A stretch of DNA of 64,000 nt, from assembly GCF_032586155.1 (NCBI RefSeq), contig NZ_JAWHTC010000004.1, positions 186,001 to 250,000 on the forward strand, given 5' to 3'. Origin of the DNA: JAWHTC01 sp032586155. Lineage in GTDB: Bacteria; Pseudomonadota; Alphaproteobacteria; Rhodobacterales; Rhodobacteraceae. The position numbers and the translations under genes were made by a program. Position 1 is the first letter of the stretch; each line of letters starts with the position of its first letter. Under the pieces are notes generated by a model, which saw only the letters and a program-made list of their open reading frames with translations, was not told the origin of the DNA and searched no databases. This document shows, in pieces, positions 58,524 through 64,000 of the stretch.

Positions 58524-59333
58524 ATGCGAGATCAGGATTTGAGTTTGACGGGCACGAATACGCCCGATGCCAAGGTGGCTCTGCTGGACGTGGCCCGGAT
58601 TGCCCGGGCGGGCACGTTGCAGGAGGCATGGCAATTCTTTTGTGACGCGATGGCGCGCTGGGGGTTCGACCAGGTGAACTACGGGGTGACGCGGTTTCGG
58701 GTGGGCGACAATATCGGCTCGCAGGATGACATCCTGTATTTGACGACCTTGCCGCATGATGTTGCGCAGGAGTATTTCGATACCGGGTTTTTCGCCAAGA
58801 CTGCGATTTTCCGCTGGCTGGGGGAACATGTGGGATCGGTGTCCTGGGGTTGGGCCCATGACGAGATGGCGGCGGGGCGGCTGAGCCCGCAAGAGGAAGA
58901 GGCGCAGCGTCAGACCGAGGCATGGGGCGGCTGGATCGGCTATTCGATTTCTTTCCCCGAAAGCTCGAAACGCGAAAAGGGGGTGCTGGGCCTGCACGCG
59001 CGCGCCGGCACGAGCCAGGCGGATGTGGATGCGCTCTGGGCTCGCGATGGCGAGATGATCGAGGCGGTGTGCCTGGCGGCAAACCTGAAGCTGAGCCAGA
59101 TGCCGGTGCCTGGCGCCAAGTTGACCGAAAGGCAGCGCGAGATCCTTGAGTGGATTGCCGATGGCAAGAGCCTGCAGGATGTCTGTGTGCTGACCGATCT
59201 GTCGCTGAGCGCCGTGGACAAACACCTGCGCAAGCTGCGTGACAACCTGGATGTCGAGACAACGGCCCAGGCGGTGGCCAAGGTGACGTTCCTGAACCAG
59301 CTGTTCCAGCGCAGTGAGCCGCACAAGCCATAG
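58524..59333 (+). CDS. LuxR-family regulator with autoinducer-binding-like domain
   Basis: A 269-residue regulator. Residues 20-175 resemble the LuxR autoinducer domain (LQEAWQFFCDAMARWGFDQVNYGVTRF, LPHDVAQEYFDTGFFAKTAIFRWLGEHVGSVSWGWAH), and residues 195-260 are the LuxR HTH (KLTERQREILEWIADGKSLQDVCVLTDLSLSAVDKHLRKLRDNLDVE). The ligand-pocket residues typical of AHL receptors (W57, D70 by TraR numbering) look replaced. No luxI lies nearby. It may be a solo receptor for another ligand. It is divergent from perM. Confidence 0.85.
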   Translation: MRDQDLSLTGTNTPDAKVALLDVARIARAGTLQEAWQFFCDAMARWGFDQVNYGVTRFRVGDNIGSQDDILYLTTLPHDVAQEYFDTGFFAKTAIFRWLGEHVGSVSWGWAHDEMAAGRLSPQEEEAQRQTEAWGGWIGYSISFPESSKREKGVLGLHARAGTSQADVDALWARDGEMIEAVCLAANLKLSQMPVPGAKLTERQREILEWIADGKSLQDVCVLTDLSLSAVDKHLRKLRDNLDVETTAQAVAKVTFLNQLFQRSEPHKP

Positions 59334-59338
59334 ACCGT

Positions 59339-60199
59339 TCACCCCCCGCGCTGACGGGTTTCGCGTTGGAAGATGTAGAGCGCGGCGCCGATGATGATGG
59401 CTGCGCCCAGCAGGGTGTAGGCGTCGGGGATTTCCCCGAAAATCACGAAGCCCAGAAGCGCCGCATGGATCAGCTTGGTATATTCGATATTGCCGATGAC
59501 GCTGGCCTCGCCCAGGCGCAGTGCCTTCACGCCGATCCATTGGCCGAGCGTTGCCAGCATGCCCATGGCGGCAAGAAACAGGAATCCGAAGACGTCTGGT
59601 GTTACCCAGAGCCATAGGAGTGGAATGCCAGCCAGCAAACCGACAAAGAGCGATTGGTAGACCAGCAGCGTTGCCGTGCTGTCGGTTTGTGATAGGCGGC
59701 GCACCGAGGTGACGGCCATGGCGGCACCAAACGCGCCCAGGAGCGGGATCAGCGCATGGAGGTCGAAAAGACCGGTCGCACCGGGACGCATCACGATCAC
59801 GACGCCGAAAAAACCAACCGCAATGGCGGTGAGGCGGTGGCGGCCTATCGGCTCGTTCAGGAACCACAGGGCCAGCAATGCGGTGAAGAAGACCTGGGCA
59901 AAACCCAGCGTGGTGGCCGTGGTGAGCGGCAGCACCGCAACTGCCCAGATGCCGCAGGACAATGCCGTGAAGGCGCCGACCAGCCTAACCCCGTGCAGCA
60001 GAGGGTGACGGGTACGCAGGCTATCGGGAAAGCCGCGCGAAATCGCGGGCAGCGAGGACAGAAAGACCGCGACCTGGCGGAAGAACAGGATTTGCAACAC
60101 GTGGTAGTCGCGCACGGCAAATTTCGCCATTGCCGCAACGATGGCAAACAGCGCGGTGGCCGCAAGCGCCCAGAGAATAGCCCTGGAATTGTTGGTCAT
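59339..60199 (-). CDS. EamA/DMT-family transporter
   Basis: A 286-residue ten-helix permease with two EamA repeats (ILWALAATALFAIVAAMAKFAVRDYHVLQILFFRQVAVF ... LWFLNEPIGRHRLTAIAVGFFGVVIVMRPG and YQSLFVGLLAGIPLLWLW ... VIFGEIPDAYTLLGAAIIIGAALYI). The substrate is unknown. ATG 60199 (MTNNSRAILWALAATAL) is the natural start; the open frame upstream lacks membrane character. It is divergent from the small gene at 60278. Confidence 0.88.
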   Translation of the reverse strand: MTNNSRAILWALAATALFAIVAAMAKFAVRDYHVLQILFFRQVAVFLSSLPAISRGFPDSLRTRHPLLHGVRLVGAFTALSCGIWAVAVLPLTTATTLGFAQVFFTALLALWFLNEPIGRHRLTAIAVGFFGVVIVMRPGATGLFDLHALIPLLGAFGAAMAVTSVRRLSQTDSTATLLVYQSLFVGLLAGIPLLWLWVTPDVFGFLFLAAMGMLATLGQWIGVKALRLGEASVIGNIEYTKLIHAALLGFVIFGEIPDAYTLLGAAIIIGAALYIFQRETRQRGG

Positions 60200-60231
60200 C
60201 AGAGGTCCTTGAAGGTTGCCTGGTAATTTGG

Positions 60232-60241
60232 TACCATGGTA
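60232..60241. promoter_or_regulatory. Palindrome TACCATGGTA between divergent genes
   Basis: A perfect 10-base palindrome lies in the 78-base gap between the EamA gene and the small gene at 60278, flanked by GGTAATTTGG. It could be an operator for either. Confidence 0.35.
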
Positions 60242-60277
60242 ACTGTAAATGTAAAGTGCAAATAGAGGAGGGGTGAA

Positions 60278-60529
60278 GTGACGCAAGCCAGAAATGTGGA
60301 GCGAGTACAGACTGGGGTGCGAATTGAAAAACGCGTGTTGCAGGTGCTCAAGGCGCTGGCGGCGCACAAGGAAATCGGGCTGGGCGATCTGATCGAGGGG
60401 ATCGTGCTGCACAGTTTCGAAGGGAAGCCGGTCTTTGCGACCGAGACATTGAGTTTCATCGAGCAGATGCGGGTGGCCTATGGGCTGGACCTGAGTGCGG
60501 AAGACAGCCACTTGCTGACCGAGGAGTAG
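60278..60529 (+). CDS. Small basic protein (83 aa), possibly DNA-binding
   Basis: GTG 60278 is preceded by GAGGAGGGG. The product begins MTQARNVERVQTGVRIEKRVLQVLKALAAHKEIGLGDLIEGIVLHSFEG, a beta strand followed by two helices, which resembles a ribbon-helix-helix layout. The acidic tail SAEDSHLLTEE follows. It is divergent from an EamA transporter gene and may control it; no firm family match by eye. Confidence 0.55.
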   Translation: MTQARNVERVQTGVRIEKRVLQVLKALAAHKEIGLGDLIEGIVLHSFEGKPVFATETLSFIEQMRVAYGLDLSAEDSHLLTEE

Positions 60530-60882
60530 GGGGCGGTTGTCCTGCTGATGGCGGCCGAAGCGTCATGCGTGCGGATTTCCGCAGTTCCGGAAATGCAGGT
60601 AACGGCGCAAGGTCAAGCTGTTCCGTGAGTGTGGGGTGTCACGCCGGGTCCGGGTTGTTCGTGAGTGTGGACCCGGGGAAGGCTGAGCCCTTCAGGAGCC
60701 GCTGCCGCAGCTTCGGGTTGGTCGCCTCGGGCTGCCTCAGGCAGATGGCGCCGCCGCTGCCATCCCCATTGCGGCGGCGGCGCGTTTTGTTTTGGGGTTC
60801 AGCGGGCTGACAGCGCGGGCTTGCTTGGCGTGCACATAGCCCATAAACCGGGCGCACCCTAAGTGATGCGAGAATCGAAGAC
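60530..60882. other. Intergenic region before proS with a strong terminator
   Basis: A 353-base gap without recognised gene. GCGCCGCCGC (60748) pairs with GCGGCGGCGGCGC (60771-60783), followed by GTTTTGTTTT, a strong Rho-independent terminator probably for the small gene upstream. The proS promoter should lie after it. Confidence 0.55.
60748..60793 (+). terminator. Rho-independent terminator upstream of proS
   Basis: A GC-only stem (GCGCCGCCGC / GCGGCGGCGC) with a loop of about 13 bases is followed by GTTTTGTTTT. It probably ends transcription from the small-gene region. Confidence 0.8.
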
Positions 60883-62235
60883 ATGCGCCTGACCCGCTAT
60901 TTCCTGCCCGTTCTGAAAGAAAACCCTGCCGAGGCCCAGATCGTCAGCCATCGGTTGATGTTGCGGGCCGGGATGATCAAGCAGGCCAGCTCGGGCATCT
61001 ATTCCTGGCTGCCGCTGGGGTTCAAGGTGCTGCGCAAAATCGAGAATATCGTGCACGAGGAACAGATGCGCGCGGGCCATTTGCCGATGCAGATGCCGAC
61101 CATCCAATCGGCCGATTTGTGGCGCGAAAGTGGGCGATATGACGATTATGGCGAGGAAATGCTGCGGGTGAAGGACCGGCATGGGCGTGACATGCTGTTT
61201 ACGCCCACCGCCGAGGAATTGATCACCGACATTTTCCGCGGCAACGTGTCATCCTACAAGGATCTACCGCTGACCATGTACCAGATCCAGTGGAAGTTCC
61301 GCGATGAAATCCGGCCACGGTTCGGCGTGATGCGCGGCCGCGAGTTCTATATGAAGGACGGCTATAATTTCGACCTGACCAAGGAAGACGCGCTGCATGC
61401 CTATAACCGCCACCTGGTGAGCTATCTGCGCACCTACGAGCGGATGGGGCTGCAGGCGATCCCGATGCGGGCGGATTCCGGCCCGATTGGCGGCGATGAT
61501 ACGCATGAGTTCCTGGTGCTGGCCGAGACGGGTGAATCCGAGGTGTTCTATGACAGCGCGGTGACCGACCTGACCTTTGGCGACCGTGACATTGATTACG
61601 CCAGTCACGAGCAATGTGCCGGGGTGATGGAAGAGTTCACCTCGAAATATGCGCGTACGGATGAGACCCATGACGAGGCGCTGTTCAACGAGATCCCGGA
61701 AGAGCGCCGCCGGGTGGCGCGCGGTATCGAGGTGGGGCAGATCTTCTATTTCGGCACCAAGTATTCGGAGCCGTTGGGCGCGACGGTGCAGGGGCCGGAT
61801 GGAAAACCGGTCGAGGTTCATATGGGCAGCCACGGGATCGGGGTGTCGCGCCTTCTGGGGGCGATCATCGAGGCCAGCCATGACGACAATGGCATCATCT
61901 GGCCCGAGGGCGTGACCCCGTTCCACGCCGGGATCGTCAACCTGAAACAGGGCGACGATGAGGCTGACGCGGCCTGTGAAGCGATCTATGCGGCGATGGA
62001 AGCGGCGGGGCTGGAACCGCTTTATGACGACCGCAAGGAACGTGCCGGCGGCAAGTTCGCCACCATGGACCTGATCGGGCTGCCCTGGCGCATCACCGTC
62101 GGGCCGCGCGGGCTGAAGAACGGTGTGGTCGAGCTGACCTCGCGCCGGACCGGGGAAAGCGAAGAGTTGGCGCCGGAAGAGGCGGTGAAGCGGCTGGTCG
62201 AGATTTACGCAGGGCACCGGGTTCGGGGATTGTGA
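60883..62235 (+). CDS. proS: Prolyl-tRNA synthetase (short type)
   Basis: A 450-residue class II synthetase without the YbaK-like editing insert, as is usual in alphaproteobacteria. Motif 2 reads FRDEIRPRFGVMRGREFYMKDGYNFD, motif 3 GSHGIGVSRLLGAIIE, and the TPTAEELITDIFRG and LPLGFKVLRKIENIVHEEQ stretches are typical. The C-terminal anticodon domain includes RAGGKFATMDLIGLPWRITVGPRG. It charges tRNA-Pro. The start is ATG 60883. Confidence 0.97.
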   Translation: MRLTRYFLPVLKENPAEAQIVSHRLMLRAGMIKQASSGIYSWLPLGFKVLRKIENIVHEEQMRAGHLPMQMPTIQSADLWRESGRYDDYGEEMLRVKDRHGRDMLFTPTAEELITDIFRGNVSSYKDLPLTMYQIQWKFRDEIRPRFGVMRGREFYMKDGYNFDLTKEDALHAYNRHLVSYLRTYERMGLQAIPMRADSGPIGGDDTHEFLVLAETGESEVFYDSAVTDLTFGDRDIDYASHEQCAGVMEEFTSKYARTDETHDEALFNEIPEERRRVARGIEVGQIFYFGTKYSEPLGATVQGPDGKPVEVHMGSHGIGVSRLLGAIIEASHDDNGIIWPEGVTPFHAGIVNLKQGDDEADAACEAIYAAMEAAGLEPLYDDRKERAGGKFATMDLIGLPWRITVGPRGLKNGVVELTSRRTGESEELAPEEAVKRLVEIYAGHRVRGL

Positions 62236-62303
62236 AACCGCGAACCGCTGTTTCTTTTAATAAATGCCCGAGATAACCTGACGGAAAGTTGGGAGATGTC
62301 GGG

Positions 62304-62477
62304 ATGCGATGGATTGTAGTTATAGCGCTGATGTTGGCGGGTGTTTCACCCGGATACGCCAATGATGCCAAGATGATACAACGGATCGAGATGGCTTGGC
62401 ATGACTGGGCGGTGAAAAACCGAATTCCGACCGGGGCGATTGTCATCACCAAAAAGGGAAAAGTGGTGTTGCGATAG
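62304..62477 (+). pseudogene. Truncated serine-hydrolase (beta-lactamase class C-like) N-terminal fragment
   Basis: ATG 62304 has GGGAGATG upstream. The 57-residue product has a signal peptide (MRWIVVIALMLAGVSPGYA) and then AWHDWAVKNRIPTGAIVITKKGKVVLR, which matches the start of class C beta-lactamase-like serine hydrolases (pattern xxPGxxVxVxxxGKVV). It stops just before the expected SxxK region, so the gene is truncated. It could also be a small secreted protein in its own right. Confidence 0.5.
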
Positions 62478-62566
62478 GAGGTTGCAGACGCGTTTCTTAG
62501 GAGACTGATCTGGACGTAAAGAAACGCCCGCCCTACACTGCCTGCCAAAACCAAGAGGCAGGGCAG

Positions 62567-63088
62567 ATGCTTCTCAGAACGATCACATTGGCGGGCGGCT
62601 TGGCCGGGGCGGCGGGGATGTCGCAGTTTCCCGAGTTTTCCCAGCAATATGTTCAGCGCCTGGGCGGGGCGGTGGATGAACTGAGCCGCTTTGTCGAGGA
62701 GTTTGACGCCGATGCCGCCAGGCTGAACCTGAGCCGGGAAGCCGCGTTGCAGGATTTGGCAGCGGGCGGCGCGATGGGAGCCGAACGGGCCGGGACTGTG
62801 GGCGCAACACTGGCGCGCCATGCGCGGCTGAGCGCGGATTTGCAGGCGTTGCAGGCGGCGGGGCCATTCACCCGCGCCTATCGCGCCACGCGGCTGACCG
62901 ACACCGAGATTGCCACCAATGCCTGGACTGCGTTCAAACCGGCGATGCCGCTGACCTTTGAAGGCGCGAGTTTTGCCGGGATCGGGTTTCTGGGCGGAAT
63001 CCTTGCACTGGGCGGGGTTTTCGCGCTTTTGCGGCGGCTGTTCGGGCGGCGGAAACCCACACAGGCCGAGGCCAATCGCTTGACCTGA
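62567..63088 (+). CDS. DUF2937 family membrane protein
   Basis: A 173-residue protein beginning MLLRTITLAGGLAGAAGMSQFPEFSQQYVQRLGGAVDEL, the DUF2937 opening. A helical periplasmic part (residues 30-120, rich in A/E/L/R) follows, and a second membrane helix near the C-terminus (GASFAGIGFLGGILALGGVFALLRRLF) and a basic tail end the chain. Function is unknown. It precedes the lolC/E gene by 48 bases. Confidence 0.85.
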   Translation: MLLRTITLAGGLAGAAGMSQFPEFSQQYVQRLGGAVDELSRFVEEFDADAARLNLSREAALQDLAAGGAMGAERAGTVGATLARHARLSADLQALQAAGPFTRAYRATRLTDTEIATNAWTAFKPAMPLTFEGASFAGIGFLGGILALGGVFALLRRLFGRRKPTQAEANRLT

Positions 63089-63136
63089 GCCGGCGCGCGG
63101 CGCAAGTTGCGCGGCAACAACGACAAGAGACCTTTT

Positions 63137-64000
63137 ATGGCAGGCAGCACCCCCCCGTTTTCCCGTTTCGAGTTCATGATCGCCTGGCGATACCTGCGCG
63201 CCCGCCGCGCCGAGGGCGGCGTCAGCGTGATGACCTGGATTTCGTTGATCGGCATCACGCTGGCGGTGGCGGCGCTGATCATTACGCTGGCCGTGCGTTC
63301 GGGGTTCCGGGCCGAATTCGTTGACACGATCCTGGGCGCCAATGCCCACGTGACGGTCTATAATTCCGCCGAGGTGGAGGCGAATGGCAGGCTGGACCGG
63401 ACCATCGCTGACTACGAAGCCATGGCCGAGAGGGTGCGTGCGGTCGAAGGAGTGATCCGGGCGGCACCGCTGATCAAGGGTCAGGTGATGGCCAACGCAC
63501 GCGGTCGCAACGCCGGCGTCGAAGTCTTCGGTATCACAGAGGAAAACCTCAAAACCATCCCGCGTGTCGCCAACCCGCAGGAGGCCTACGGCGACATCAA
63601 CCGGTTCACCCATGGGATTGCCATCGGATCGGGAGTGGCACGGGAACTGGGCGTGGCCGCGGGCGAAAAGATCAAGATCATCAGCCCCAACGGAATCAAG
63701 ACCGCCTTTGGCACCAGCCCCCGGGTCAAGGCCTATGAGGTGACTTACGTTTTCACCGCCGGGCGTTACGACATCGATCGCACACGGGTCTACATGCCCT
63801 TTGCCGAGGCACAGTCGTTCTTCAACCGCGAGGGTGTGGCCGATGAGCTTGAGGTCATGGTGGCCGAGCCTGAGAATGTCGACATGCTGGCGGTGGATCT
63901 GATCCGGGCCGGTGGCGAGCGCACGCTTCTGTGGACCTGGCGGGATGCGTCCGGGTCGTTTCTCAAGGCGCTGGATATCGAGGACAACGTGATGTTCGTG
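63137..64000 (+). CDS. Lipoprotein-releasing ABC permease LolC/LolE (3' end outside window)
   Basis: The first 288 codons are visible. FEFMIAWRYLRARRAEGGVSVMTWISLIGITLAVAALIITLAVRSGFRAEFVDTILGANAHVTVY is the typical LolC/E N-terminus with the first membrane helix, followed by the large periplasmic domain (VEGVIRAAPLIKGQVMANARGRNAGVEVFGI). With LolD it releases lipoproteins from the inner membrane to LolA. The rest, including the other membrane helices, lies beyond the edge. Confidence 0.9.
   Translation, partial: MAGSTPPFSRFEFMIAWRYLRARRAEGGVSVMTWISLIGITLAVAALIITLAVRSGFRAEFVDTILGANAHVTVYNSAEVEANGRLDRTIADYEAMAERVRAVEGVIRAAPLIKGQVMANARGRNAGVEVFGITEENLKTIPRVANPQEAYGDINRFTHGIAIGSGVARELGVAAGEKIKIISPNGIKTAFGTSPRVKAYEVTYVFTAGRYDIDRTRVYMPFAEAQSFFNREGVADELEVMVAEPENVDMLAVDLIRAGGERTLLWTWRDASGSFLKALDIEDNVMFV

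Noticed and set aside
62093..63613. 506-codon minus-strand frame
   Set aside because: It crosses the ends of proS, DUF2937 and lolC/E, which are all real on the plus strand.
1..64000. Search for tRNA, rRNA, transposases, integrases, attachment sites and known defence genes
   Set aside because: None was recognised by eye in any intergenic region or coding frame.

Overview
The window is GC-rich DNA of an alphaproteobacterium, most likely a marine Rhodobacteraceae (Roseobacter-type) chromosome. The signs are a TRAP transporter, the soxBDAG sarcosine oxidase set, CobS/CobT, the perM-hda-ppk-ppx block, a BolA/J-domain pair, a CcmI-RuvX-DUF1289 operon, and short prolyl-tRNA synthetase and LolC/E genes of alphaproteobacterial type. 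I saw no tRNA, rRNA, CRISPR array, transposase or phage gene. About 60 protein genes are supported, most of them housekeeping or metabolic. No known defence or mobile system is visible.

Layout. 1-7.1 kb: a secreted 5'-nucleotidase (cut by the edge), cobaltochelatase cobT and cobS, exported msrB, a J-domain protein, bolA and a DUF4177 protein. 7.1-7.7 kb: a mostly non-coding stretch with a degenerate reading frame and a strong inverted repeat. 7.7-12.3 kb: thioesterase, HemJ/CopD-like membrane protein, DUF1059, a GFA-type protein divergent from a LysR regulator, gatB and a tiny secreted protein. 12.8-16 kb: TRAP transporter dctP-terminator-dctQ-dctM. 16-21.7 kb: dusA, a TSUP exporter overlapping a PhyH-like oxygenase, a disrupted-looking RTX protein, then ccmI-ruvX-DUF1289 on the minus strand. 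21.8-27.6 kb: soxB-(membrane protein)-soxD-soxA-soxG. 27.7-35 kb: two related secreted proteins, sodB, rarD, a LOG protein, a LysM protein, DUF2855, a gamma-glutamylcyclotransferase-like protein and an NsrR-like regulator. 35.1-39.9 kb: tandem glycine riboswitch followed by gcvT-gcvH-gcvP. 40-48 kb: inositol-phosphatase family, a YbbA/YbbP-type ABC exporter divergent from an arylesterase, an SRAP protein lacking its catalytic cysteine coupled to an HExxH protein, a cold-shock protein and an APH-type kinase. 48-58.4 kb: ppx, a 983-residue LamG-like/PIG-L protein, ppk, a lipoprotein, hda and perM. 58.5-64 kb: a LuxR-type regulator, an EamA transporter, a small basic protein, proS, a serine-hydrolase fragment, DUF2937 and lolC/E (cut by the edge).

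How the genes fit together. Sarcosine oxidase turns sarcosine into glycine while passing the methyl group to tetrahydrofolate. The riboswitch-controlled glycine cleavage system then splits glycine and also charges tetrahydrofolate. Together they suggest use of methylated osmolytes such as those derived from betaine. That the GFA-type protein handles escaping formaldehyde is only a guess. Ppk/Ppx control polyphosphate, and Hda controls DnaA.

Most worth a second look: (1) the modular LamG-like/PIG-L gene between ppk and ppx, which carries a near-identical 537-bp internal duplication; (2) the SRAP protein with Pro instead of Cys2, translationally coupled to a putative zinc peptidase; (3) an FNR/Dnr-like box next to an NsrR-like gene; (4) nested inverted repeats in the sodB leader; (5) a recurring intergenic element (GC palindrome plus an ATATTT-CAA motif). 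The starts of several genes (RTX protein, APH-type kinase, arylesterase) are uncertain and are marked so.
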